A stretch of 64,000 nt of DNA from Pyxicephalus adspersus (lineage: Eukaryota > Chordata > Amphibia > Anura > Pyxicephalidae), in contig NC_092859.1 of NCBI RefSeq assembly GCF_032062135.1, forward strand, positions 26,037,324-26,101,323. The letters run 5' to 3'. Of the stretch, positions 13,501-27,400 are shown piece after piece. Position 1 is the first letter of the stretch. Each line of letters begins with the position of its first letter. Under the pieces are notes generated by a model that saw only the letters and a list, made by a program, of their open reading frames with translations, was not told the origin of the DNA and searched no databases. The translations under genes and the position numbers were made by a program.

Positions 13501-16500
13501 AACTAATCAGATCGCAGTTAACTTCAATGTCAGATCAATGGAAGCTGCAAATATTTTGATATTTGGAGTTTGTAACCCTTCACTGTTGATTGAGCACTAC
13601 AAACATAAAATTGCAGAGATCTGAGCCAAACACAACTCTGACATTTACACAGGTCAGGGTATATCACAAGAACTAATCACAAATATCTCATATAGGGCTA
13701 ACACCATAAAAAACTGAGGCTCCAGGTCTCTGAGGTTTGAATTACATGATATAATAAAAACTTTCAGTGAAATCTAAAAAGACACACCTAATGCATTTTT
13801 AGGGTTAAACTCTAGTATATTCCTAATAGTATATAAGGCTGGCGCTATATGTATGTGTTCTGTCCACTGGCAATATGTCTATTCCAATGGCAATCTTCCC
13901 ATTGCGCATCTTAGCACTCTCCAACAAGACCATAATGTGTGTCATACTTCAACGGGCAGACTTCCAAATTATTAGTTGGTTCTAAACTGTGGAGGCTTCA
14001 CCAGATGAGCAGAACAATGGCTGCATTTTACAAAAGATCAGAGGAGCCAAAAATGTATCTAGCTGGTAACCTCACAAAAAATGGAACATCAGTTTTAGGT
14101 GCACGGCCCTAATGCAGCAAATATTACAGATACACAATTCAAACATTAACACAACATAGCACTATATTAGATGGGTAGCTAGGCGTGTAAGAGTATTGGA
14201 TTCTAATAATGCCATTATTAGCTAAAGGCTTCTAATGCAAACATTAGTGATAAGTGTAAGGTGTAATAAAAAAATGGGGTTAAACTTTATCTTTTACTTT
14301 ATCCACAGTTTGATTTTCTATTTGAGTTTAGCTAGGCGGCAAAACTTAAAAGTTAGGGGATGAGGGGAACACAGCACGGAGGTTTTTTTTGTTTGTTTTG
14401 CAGACATGCATTTTTACTATACCTAAAGTGGGGGCGCTGACACTTCGGCTGCGATCTTCAGAATTCCATAAAGTGCACAAGATTGTATGCAGCCCAGAGG
14501 AAGAGAGTTTGTAGAAAGATGTTTAAAAATACTGAAAGAGAACAGCAGGGGGAGCAAGAGACACAGACACATACAAAAGACCCTCAACCTATCAAGGTGC
14601 GGAGATCTACAACTATTTGTACTGCCCATAATAAATCCTAATGCAAACTGCCCAGCAAGTTGAATTCAATTTAAGGCTGTGGGGCAATACAACGATGAAG
14701 GAACATAGAAGGAGAACAGAAAGTGAACAAAAAAGCCAGCTAACCCAAAATGTGGAAGAACTACAAGTCACACAATACTCTGCCAGCACCATATAGTGAC
14801 ATTTGCTCATAGACTGAAATCTTACAATTCAGCATTTCACATTATGCTACACTGTGTTCCCACTTAGGACTAGGAATGTATTTAGAAGATTTAAACTGAA
14901 AGTTCAATTGGGCTTTAGGATAGCAGAATTCTTGTTCAAAGTAGGATGCCATTAACATATAATTTAATACTGAAATTACTAACTAAATGCACTGTGTAAC
15001 CTTTGGAATTTCCTTAGAATTATTAATAATAATATAATATTAATTATGTGGATAAATCAACTAAATAAATTTATCATGTAAGTATAATAACTTTTCAAAA
15101 AAGCTGTAAGTATAATTCCAATTCAAAAAAGCTTCAGAAGGATCTGCCTCCAGAATAGTTCGATCGTTACTCGTCTTTGTGGTGTGCAAAAGATAATCTG
15201 ACTAAAAAAAGATGAAACTAACATTTCTGGATACCTGTGAGCCCCTCTGCCTCCTGTGGTTTCTTCCCCAGGCCCCTCTGTGATGGCAGAGACCAGCAGA
15301 AGGAACCACAAAATGCAGATGGGGGCCACACAGACAACAAGCTGGGAAGAGTCAGATGCTGACTATCAGTGATGCGGGTGGCAGGAGGGGTAAGTATTAG
15401 AATATACATTTTTCTGGCCGGGTGCTACCAGTTTTTGCTAAGTATTACATCTTTACAAAAGTTCACAAAAATGTCCTTCTACAGAGATGAGTAGTAATGC
15501 ATAAAAATGTGCTATATATAAAAAAAGAGGCATGAATATAGCCTATACCTACGCTACAACAATATGTAACAAATTAAAACACTATAACGTCCATATAATG
15601 CCTATACTGGATGAGTCTGTAGGGTGAACCAGCTCTGAAGGGTAATTATAGGCTTGCTGTCAGAGTATATAAACATTCTGTTACATCACCGAATATTTTT
15701 AGTACGCAGGCAATTTGCTGCTTGGATCACACTACCATTTTGTACAGAAACTAACTCAGATGATGGCGAGGTGGTGTGTCACTATGCTCACTTATTGCTT
15801 TAGTTTTGTAAGCTATCCGACTGCAACAACTGTACAAGTCCCAGCCATTGAAAGACACTCTAGGCATTGGGACTGAGGATTTTAAAGGAAAAAGAATCAG
15901 TTGTCTACCTAGATTTGGAGTGCTGGCAGTCTTCTTGGTGTTGGCTTTCAGCTTGAAAAACCCGCGGCCAAATGACGACCTGGCTTTACGGGTGCCAAAG
16001 ACCTCCTCTTCCCCTCCGGTGCTATGTCCAGGGGGTCTTGGTGGCAGGGTATCAAATTTTCCGGAATCTGGAGATGATGGTTTCTGATGGAGACAAAGTG
16101 ATGAAAGAAAATACATTGTTATAAACTGTTTATGTGGAATTTGGTAGATTAGTATGTAAAGGATACAGAGATGTCCTCCACATTACTAGCTAGCAAGGAG
16201 AGAAGAGAAAAAGAAATGGATATGAATCAGCTTTCCCTTTCCCAACATTTAACCTGAAAACCTAAACTGCAGAACCCAGTTGGCCGCTGTAGGAAGGCAC
16301 AAGAATCTCATTAGACTGGCATTCCTCAACTTTTTTGGGTGCCTTTTTAGGGTTTTTTGGATGCTTGGTTTCCTGATAGGGGGATCGAAAAGAATTAAAA
16401 AGGAAATAACAGTGTAATATTCAACGGACATTCCAAGTGACCCCTGGAATTGTTTTTTTTTTTATATACACTTTACCATACACAAGTTTCTGCACACCAG

Positions 16501-19500
16501 TAGCAAGAATTACAATGGTCACAAACTTAAAGTTGAACACTTCAGATTAAACACATGTATGGGAGATATGGTCACCAGGTAAAAGATTTGTATACCTATC
16601 TATCCCGTCATGGGATTTCATTTACACAGCACAGCCCTGGAAAACGTCTCTAATGCAAAAAAATCGTTATATCTTTATATCAGTAAAAAAAAAAAAATGA
16701 CTATATGCTTATAAAAGATACTCTACCCATCTACTGTAACAATGAAGGAATGTTCTTGCGTAAGGCTGAAGCTCCACACCATTCCTTCCTCTAAAGGAGC
16801 AATGACAATGGTATATCAGAGGGAACCAGCTGTGTGCTTATCTCTCCTCTAATAGAGGAACACCCTCTACCTCCAGCAGATATCAGATCTTATGAATGTC
16901 TTCATGTATGTAAGATTCCTTCTTGCTAAAGTCAGGAAATGAGCTTCCCTTGGAAAAACAGGCTCTTCCTCTTAAGAGGGAACTAAAAACCTTGTTTTAT
17001 CTATACAAATCCTTCCCTAACATCCACCAACAGCACACGTCTAAAAATGAAGCCTTGAAAAGACAAACAGGGCACATCCTTCCATCCTTCCCATTGCTGC
17101 TCAATTTCAGTCCATTTGTTGGAATAGGGCAAAGGCTACCAAAGAAACACTTCTTCTTGACTGTCAGGAATAAAAGAACACGGTAGTGTGGGCCACAACT
17201 GTGATGGGTCAAATGATGGCTCATCAAGTGTTTGCAGTCACCTACTTACTCTATGTTCTATACTTCAAGCCCAGACCTTTTTTTCCATGGCTTTGTGAAC
17301 AGGTCAACCCAGTCCCCATTTGCAGCACAACTCAGGTCCTATTGCCTTCTCAGGTGCTCTGGGATCCCTTGGCACAAGCTATGGCTAAATAGTGGGGCTA
17401 CATTACTGGGAGTATTAAATAACTCACCAAAAGCTTAGCCATTAAAATACGGTATTACCAATAAAAGGGAGGCTATGTGGTAAGTTTTATCATTCAGCAG
17501 TTTACTTGACAAAGTTCAAAGTTTTAAATCATGTGATCAGGACTGGATGATACCCAAAGCAGAGTAAATATTGAAAGGTAAGTAAATAAAATATTTCAGC
17601 CCTTCCATTTCTATTTATTTATGAAGCCTATATTTACATTTAATATATCTTCTTTAAGGTTTTGGCTTCTTTAGCATTGCAATAGGTTCATGTTGTACAA
17701 CAGTTCCTCCAGTTGTTCTGAGTAGTACATGTGTGTGTTTTGGAACAAAAGCAGGAACAGATGATACTTACACAGGCTTCTCTTCTGATTTTTCTTCAGT
17801 TGATAAACTGCTGATCTTCACCTCACTGAAAAACAAGATTCAATTGGTTAAAGCATAACTCAAATTGACACATATATAAGGAAACATACAGATATATATA
17901 TGAAAATGTTTTTATCTGCCAAATTTTTTTTAGTGTTTTTTTAGTGTTGTAATACACACCCCTGCCACAGTTTGTAGCCAGGGATGATACATCACTATAT
18001 TCTACTACACTGAGACAAACAGCAAAACGCATTGCTACCAGAAAAAAAAATCAGGAAAGTTTGAATAGTGATGCTCACTTTTCTGAAGCACCAACTATAT
18101 AGCCGGAAGTATGGTTTGTTTTTCTAGATATGGAGGAAGAACAAAGTGGTAGGCTAGGGCTTGCAATGTACGTATATGCCCCTTGCCCTCTAATGAATAA
18201 GTAAAGCACAGAGTCCCTTTAAACATGGTCAGAGCCAAGTGTGCTAATAAACAGAGTGATGTTCACAATGTCTCTATTTGGGATTAGCAGCTTTTCTGAC
18301 CCCTTAGTCATGCCTGGTTAACCTGTGATCCACAGTCACAGAGAATCAACAAAACTCTTCAATCAAACATAGGAGGCTTTTCCTGAGCCGAGGTGGCAGA
18401 TGGGTGCAACCAGGCGAGTAAACGGTATTAGAAAATCACTGTAGGAAGAATATTCCTTAATAGTTATTCTTTTTAGACATATGCTGAGGCATAGGGAATA
18501 ATATATTTGTAACATGAACAGCGCAATGAAATGTAAAGCAGTAAATGGAAATGATAAATGTTATTAAAAGAGATACATATACAATTTTTATTTATATAAT
18601 ATATCAATATAGATATATTTTGACACTTTTACCTTTTTCTGATATCCTATTAAAAAAAGTAAAAAAAAGTGTCACATGTGCGCTTTAGAGGACATCTCAA
18701 TAATTTCTAATAAACTCCAACTTATGTCAGCACATCATGACGCAAAGTTCTGTTGTATTGTGAGGATTTGAAGGCCTAAATAAACTATAATTAAATCATC
18801 AAAATACATTCAAGGTGCAACAAAAAAAAAAAAAAGGATTTAAGCTGCGTACACACGTGCAATTTTTGTCATTGGAAAGGATCTTTCACGATCCTTTCCA
18901 ACGAGAAAAGACTGCACGATGCATGAACGATGCTGTACATACAGCACCGTTCATGCTCTATGGAGAGGGGAGGGGGAGAGCGACGGAGCGGCACCCTGCT
19001 GCACGCTCTCCCCTTCCCTTTCATTAGGATCGGTCATCGTTCATCGTTCGTGGATCCGCCAGGACGGATCCATGGACGATGAACGACGCCGACTGTACAC
19101 ACCCCAGATTCTCGCCCGATATCTGGCCGATGCCGATTATTGGGCGAGAAAAATCTGACGTGTGTACGCAGCTTTAGAGTTTTATAGTTTGTTTTCTTTA
19201 GAAAGCATGATGGCACAGTGCAAGCTTTTCTATGGTCATGGCCGCTTTCTACAAAAAAGAAAACAAACACCACAACTTTGTTTTGATGCACCTGGAATGT
19301 GTTCAACAATTTTAAAATCAAAGTTAAGTTGGGCTTTAAGTGCTGAGAAAGTTTAAATAGGGCAAACATTTTACAAATAAGAGTTTTGCTTTAATATCTT
19401 TACCCAACAAGAGGACAAAATATTTACCTTGTTTCTGGTGCAGAGGGTTCCTCCTTTTTAACAGCTTTTGTGGCATCGACTTGTTTCTGCAAAACTGTGG

Positions 19501-21366
19501 ATGATGCAAATGAGGGGATGGAAACTTGCAGTACACTTGTATGCACTTCCACAGAAGACTAGCGGTAGGAAGGAAAATATTAGAATACATTTTAAAAACA
19601 CTTCACCAAAGATCTTTTTAAAAAATTAAATAAGGGCAATACCAAAACTTAGCATCCAAAAGTAAAAAAAAATACAATTTCACACTTAATCATGCAGCAC
19701 AAAGCATCCCAACAGGGTCAATACACCCAAAGGGGATTTTGCAGTTTCATGTGAAATCTGGTTTTCTGGGCTTCCTGACCCCATTCTGGAACACCCCAGT
19801 AAATTTATTCCCTGCCATGGTTCCTGGCCATGTTCCCAGTTCCCTCTATAATGTAAAGGATGTTAAGAGCTTAGCAGGGTGAGTGAGAAAGTGTGACACC
19901 TTCACAGTGGCTCCAAATAATGGCCAGATATTTATTCTCCAACATCTACAAAAACTAAAACAACAACTAAAACAAAAGGCAATTGATCTCCACCTGTTAT
20001 TTAAGTAAGTCACCCCAGTTACAGAATGATGATTCTAGTTGAGATCTAGAATAGGGATGTTAGGAGTAGTTGAGTTGTCCATCAAAATACACAGTGCAGG
20101 ACTGACATTACTCAGTCCAAGTTGTGTGTTTTCATACTTGCAGCATTTTTAAAGAGATTAAATTTGGGAAAACATGAATATAAAACACTTACCATATATT
20201 TTACATTTACATACAGTTTATATGCAATTCAGATAAACTGATAAACATAAGAAAGATGGGAAGGCATTACCTTGGGGCTTGCAGGTACTTCTTCCGGGCT
20301 CGGTGTGAATGATAAAGGGGGAGGAGACGGGGACTTATCTGTGTCACTTAAAACATTGCAATCAAGCACCAGAGAATTGGAACCGGATATCACTGAATCA
20401 TCACTTTCCACATCCTTCACTACTAAAGGTGGACAAATTAAAATAATTAGATCGTTTAGTGTCATGTGACGTTGTATGGAACAAGACAGAACAGAAAAGA
20501 AATTACAGGCACTATAAAAGAACCTAGTTTGGACTTCCTGCACAGGTAAGTTTGGCTTTTCCAGGCACAGCAACTCAAAAGCAATATAAATGCAGGCACA
20601 AGACATAGCACGCGCCTTGGGGTACATTGTAGCCCGCTGTACCAGGATGTTGGGGAGACATTCATACAAAATAACGTCCCACCACAACAGTGTGAAGAGG
20701 GCCAAAGAGATTTGTCTTTTATTCTGCTGTGAAGTATAATTACAGGTCTTGTCCCACCCCGAGCCTGTGACTGGACAGAGAAAAGAAAAGCAGCAGATTG
20801 CCACCTCCTATTCCTTGCTGCTTCTCCCTACTGCAGTCTGAGATTTGCCGTGATGTACTGCAAGAAGACAAATTCTGCCACTTATAATGCTTGTATTTAT
20901 AATAAGCATATTTAACAACGTATTCATGAAAACATGGCATCATTGCTGTCTTTAAGATCTGTCTGGGGTTCCGCCCTAATTTTGGTGGGGTATTTTACGA
21001 TGAAAGGTGACACAACACATACATACCTTTCTTACCGTGTGCCATGACCACCATATCCTGGACTTTCTTGTATCTGTTCAAAGATTGTCTGAGTTCCTCA
21101 ATCTTCCTGTCCTGTAAATAAAGAATATTTAGTAAATCATCTGGCCATCTGAACTTACACTGCTACGTTTTCTCATGAGAAGTCACAATACTCCCGACAT
21201 TAAACAGAACAAGTGACAACTGAGCAGATCTGAAAATATACACTTCAGCACAGTTTCTTCCAATATATAGCCTAACACCTCGTCCAAACGGTCTCACAGA
21301 CAATATCCTGTTACCAACTGATCCCACTTACTGCCTACCAGCTCTTATGTACACATAGCAGCATGA

Positions 21367-21424
<58 letters not shown>

Positions 21425-24400
21425 TCACAACTAAGAGGTGCAGACAACAGGATTTACATAAATGTGTTATCTCTGTGCTGGACTTTTAGGCCACGGAGTA
21501 GATGATGACCCTGACCGAAGACGGCTCCATCCTTCTGGAGTTGAAGGTATTGCTAGGTAGGGGGCTGCGATGTCTCCAGGAGGTATTACCTGGAAGTGCT
21601 ACACTGACACTATTCAGCTTATGTATACCAAGTTGTCCCTGGTTCTCTGTAAAGTATAGGTCATCTAAATAAAAAAAATAGAAGTACCTACCTTCTCTTC
21701 ATTGGCGGCCATCAGTGACTCCACAGCTTTCTTCATTTTCTGCACTTCCATATCTAATAGAACAGAGAGCACATCATAAATATGGAACAAGCTTAGCCCA
21801 ACATCTAGCAATATAACCTATGGTGAAACATGGCAACTGGAGAGGGATATTTTCTTATTACAGATACATTTTATAAGTTAGGTGCACAGTTCACACAGTG
21901 ATATCACCAATTTGACCAAACGTGGAAGAGGAGGACAAACGAGTGCAGACTCTTTATAAACAAACAGGAAGAACACAATAAGACTACAAAACAATCAAAA
22001 CCTGCAAGCAATAAAGAACTTCTATGTCAGTGCAGCAAAGGGGTTCAAACTATGCATATGGAACATAGACAACCCCTTTAAGCGAAATGAGAACCCAAGG
22101 TGCATGACCCTTTATAATTTCAGCTTTAGCTTTCTATGTATAACCTTTTAACTGCTTTTCCTGAAGCTGAGAGTAAGTGATTAGGTTGACTTCCTATACT
22201 AGACTATAAGGAGTATTCAGACATCAACTGGAGGTATCTCTGCCCACCCCTACCACTGCCCCATCAGACAGCAGGAAAGCTTTTCTTGGACCAGAACTCC
22301 TTATCCAGCCCGTATGGAGTTACCACACAAAGGTCATATTTTTATTCTTAAGGGTGCAAAGTGCTAGAACAAATATAAAGCTAGTGCATATTCACAGGCA
22401 TGCTCTGCATAAACTTCAATGATGCAGATGTACATCAGCTAAGGTAAATTAAAAGTAAACCTGTAGGGAATCATTTGCTACCGCTTTGTAAACATACTAG
22501 TAGCCTGGCTAAGTTAACTGGTCTAACTGGTTAAGTTGCAGTTAGAAAATACATGGCGATATCGGAACCTGCAACCTTGTTCAGATCACAATCTCCTAAA
22601 AGTATTGACAGATATGATTGCCAGGACATTTTAAGCAGTATATCAGGAATGGTGCCTATGTTCACTTAGCGGCATGCAATGCAGATGTCTTCCCAATCCT
22701 GTCTCACGTTTCTTTAAAAAGAATGAAAATGGAAGGACAGCATGCAAAGGGCCAGTGTAAAGTTGTGAATCACTATTAGTTGAGAAAGTTGCACAAACTT
22801 CTTACTTTTCTCCCTCAGGGTCTTTTTTAAGGTTTCATCTGTGCAGAAAAATGTAACAATTTAAATTCTAGTTGCCAGTACCATGCAGATTAACTAGTTC
22901 AATCTTTATACATGTATGCTACTACTAATCAGAGAAATTCCTACAATTCTGCTATGGGCTTGTTCTTTCAGTAATTACTTAAAGCAGAACTCCAGCCCTC
23001 CCCCAAGCCTAACACAATTGAACAGGTTCCTCTCCATTACCGGGTGTGCATTGGATGTAGCAAGTCTTATTTCCCGATGGACATCCTTTAAGGCACAATG
23101 GTGTCAGCTTAATCAGGAAGTTACCAGTTCATTCAATTTCTGGTGGGATCAATGGGTATCTCTTTGCAGATACACTAACTTTACTGCATACAACACAGAA
23201 ATAGCAGCTCTTTGTGTACTGACCCTTTAAAGCACTAAAGCAGATTGAAACTCTATCTGTTCTGATTATCAAAGTAAATTGATAAGTAGGAAGAAAAATA
23301 CCCTGGTTTTCCTGCCCAAGATAATATGAGCTGATTAGTTCCTATTCTCTATGGCTGTGCCTACATTCAATTACTTTATTCAGAGGACATGGAACAATTT
23401 ATTGGGAATGGAACCATTTCTTTCCAAAAAAATTATTTTTTTCTGTCTAAATTCTGGTAATCTGTAGCATATTAAACTTGTGTTCTGGGGTTTGGATATG
23501 CATTAACGTCATGTTGATCTTTAGAGCATTATGCTTTACCTCCTAAGCGGTAATCCCCAGTGTGACTCGGGGTGAATTTAAATGGCAAAAGGGGTAATTC
23601 GGGGTTCCACCCGGGGTTAATTTTACCCTTAAAAAAAAAACACACTCACCTGTCTCTGTCGCTGTCCCCCGTCGTCCTGCTGGTCCCCGCAGGTCCTGGG
23701 GACGTGTCTGCCTCCTCCGATCTCCAGCCGCTAACTGCACAGCCATTATCTGCGGGGTTTCCCGTGACGTCGGTGCGGCCGGGACTTAGCGGCGGGAAAT
23801 TCAAAATAATTTTGTATTGGATTCATTACAAAATGGCTGTACTGAGTCCAAAACAAAGAAATATTCACATAATATATATATATTATATGCTGCTGTACAG
23901 TTATATTACATGTTAAACTAGATTTTTTATTTTATTTTTTTGTGTGTGTTATTTTTTTTTTTAAGTTTATTATTATTATTTATAATATTTAAAGTTTATT
24001 ACTAAGAATTATAGCCTACAATGTAAAATTTCCATGCAAAAAATTGGTATCAATTTTGCACTGAAATTTGGACAGAATCAGACTGCTAAGGGGGTTTATA
24101 AAGCAGAATTCTGTTCCAGGATGAAAGCGTTTTTATTCATCACAATTTTCCTATTTAATTTAGCTTGAGCTTAGGATTATGTTTTTTTTTTTCTTGTTTG
24201 CCAAAGAAAACACATTTTATAATCACACTCCTGTATGGGTTTCCAGGTCTCTATATTGTTTTGAGCTGACAGACGTAGAGACAGGCAGACTCCAGTGGCG
24301 GCCACACATAAACGCGGCCCATTGTCCTCTAACATGTATATAAAGCCATTCATGTGATGCTTGGCCTGGAGTCACGGGGGAGCCAGTCCAGGGTAAACAG

Positions 24401-27400
24401 GCCGTGTTTACTTATATACCAGCACCGGGGGTCTCCTGCAGGTCATATGTTCCAAAGCACAAAATTAGGATTTTTGAAATGCAGGTGATATGAGATATCA
24501 ATGTTATACAACATGACTTATGGAACTGCAGCAACTGGAATAATGTACAGCAATTAATCATATCTACTCAGGTTACTGAGGTTTTCAGCTCCACTCAGAG
24601 TTGTTAAAGAGGCCCTGTATTTTATGCAGGTTGTGCAGCAGTAAACGGCTTCCTTTGCAGATATCTAAATGCCCAGAGAATGCTGCTAAGTGCCATCATT
24701 TTGCATGTGATGTCACCCAGTCCAATATATACTGAGCTGTTAATCAAGTGACACTACAGCGGCATTAAGCTTACATATAGAGAGGCAGAATTTTTCTGCA
24801 TTTGTGCAAATGTTGCCCCACCATCCACCGGAAACTTGACATGCAGAGATCTAAAGTTCCTTACCTCTGTCACCTGTTCCTTTGCTCTCTGTGCCCAGAG
24901 GGGCATTTACATTCTCTTGTAACCTCCTAATGTCCGCTTCCTTCAGCTCCAGCTCTTCCTTCAACATTGCAAGCTCATCCTACACAAAAAGAGCATTGTA
25001 TTTTTATCCCAGACAATGTCAGTCTGATTTCAGTAGTCCTGTATAGATTTATGTTGTGTATTAACAAGCGTTATGTCATGAGTTACATTAGGACAGCCCA
25101 TCGAAAGTAAATAGGCAGCCAACGAACTCAAGAAAAAAAGAAAAGAAGAACAATCACTTTTATTTTTTTCCAACGCAATAACTCATGCAAAGCTGCACAG
25201 TACAATATTGATGCATTGGGTGGCATTCAGAGTGAATAGTATGCCAATGCATGTTATCAGTTTCCACAACACAAGATCTAAATTGGCACCTTAGAATGCT
25301 GATAGGTACGCATAAATACAACAACAAAAAAGAAATCACAAACAGCAAATAAGCAAACCACAAAAATCAATAACCATAAGGGTGCCAGGACAAAAACCTG
25401 GAGATCCTCACATAAAAGTCCTTGTTCAGACACTTCCCGTTACAGGGTGACAACTGTCTTCCAAATGTGGTCTTATGTTGTCACACCTTGCACTCCTGGC
25501 GGAGACATTACACAGGTTTGGGCCACCAGTGTCAATAATTTAAAGCTGGTTCACAGCAATAATATGAAACTCATGCTCAAGTGAGTTAATCCAGAGAGGA
25601 AGTGGCTGAGAAAGGTCAGAGGATGTGGAGAGAGGCAGCAGTACTGAAATACTAGGATACAACAAAGGGGAAAAAAGGGTTAAAACAGTATTTTATTTTT
25701 TAGACGAACCAGACAAATATTTATAAGGCAAAGAGCAAATGTAATTAAGGTTTATATTGACGTGAACAAAAAAACAAAACACTTATTTACCATGCAGTCA
25801 TTTAGGATACAACCAGTTCATAGATGAGCTTTGAAATTGATTCCACTGATCAAAGGAACAATCAGCAAGGAAAGAAAATATATTATTATGCGACCCATGC
25901 TGGCTTGTTTTAAAGGTGTATGCTTCACAGCTGTCATGTTGATCCTTGCCTTGTAACTTGGTAATAAGCATGCGGATTGTAAAACAGAGCTTCCAACTAG
26001 AGGAGAACCTTACTAGGCAGCAAAGCAAAGATCAAACCACTAAAAAACAAGCCAGCAATGACCTCTGCTATATTTCTACCTTGAAAGGATTCTTTGAATT
26101 TATTTTAATATTAATTTGTCAAATATTTAAAAAAACTTCCAGATGAGAAGGTCCTCAGGGTGTCTTAAAAAAGGTTTGTAATGTACTGTGAAAACTTTTA
26201 TAAAAGTAGTATGCAGGGAGAAAATTGTGATGCCAAAGTGCAAAAGAACAATGAAAAGCTGAAAGATCGGGGAAAAGAAAACAACATCCAAAAATTGGCA
26301 AAGTGATGAAAAGGCAAAAGATTTCCTTCTCTGGTTTCCCTCAACTATAGATAAGAGGCTGCGCCTAGATGGCTGAAATGCTAAACAAAGAAAATATGGA
26401 AAATGCTTATAAAGTGGCAAAATCTTTTTGCAGGGAGATTGTGCAGCCTAAGGATGAGGCCAAATAGATGACAAATCACCATTGGCTGAACCACAAGGCC
26501 CTCCACTTAATTCTCTGGAATCATTCCCACATCAGGACAACAAGGGAACCAGCTAGTGAGGGAGAGAATGAATAGTGTCCGCCAGACCTTCTTTAATGAT
26601 CCTAAAGCAGGTGGCATGATGTGCTCATGGCGCCTGTCAAACTTTTGCCACAGCTATTTTTATAAAACTTTTATAAAACTAGGTATTGGCTTCTGGAACA
26701 GGAGCAGAGGGGGGACCTGACAAAAAGGACTTCTGCTGGTAACAGCTCTCAGGTGGGATTTTGTTGTCTTCTGGATATGCAGAATAACAATCAGGGAAAA
26801 ACTATAACACTTACCGGATTTATCTAATAGACAACAAGTTTTGACTTGAAGACTCATGGGGGCACAAAGTTGTCATTTGAGAGAACAACACAGCAAACAT
26901 GCTCAGAAGCAAACACTGCAAGGCCATAAAACAGTCAGACAGGGAATACGGGCTGCAAGCAAAGACAGCCGTACAACACCTTAGTTGTCTGGCACTGGTG
27001 CTCCATCCGCTGCTTCTCATAGTGCATCTGACCCACCTTGATTTTCATACTAGAAAGCTTGGCCATTAAAGACTGGTGACAGAGAAAGCAGTGAAAGAGA
27101 AAGTTGGAGCGAGAGAGAAAGAGAGNNNNNNNNNNNNNNNNNNNNNNNNNNNNNNNNNNNNNNNNNNNNNNNNNNNNNNNNNNNNNNNNNNNNNNNNNNN
27201 NNNNNNNNNNNNNNNNNNNNNNNNNNNNNNNNNNNNNNNNNNNNNNNNNNNNNNNNNNNNNNNNNNNNNNNNNNNNNNNNNNNNNNNNNNNNNNNNNNNN
27301 NNNNNNNNNNNNNNNNNNNNNNNNNNNNNNNNNNNNNNNNNNNNNNNNNNNNNNNNNNNNNNNNNNNNNNNNNNNNNNNNNNNNNNNNNNNNNNNNNNNN

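Noticed and set aside
20229..20804. 191-codon minus-strand frame, the longest in the window
   Set aside because: Only its last third is PPFIBP1 exon 13; the upstream part is intron without conserved peptide, beyond a clear acceptor.
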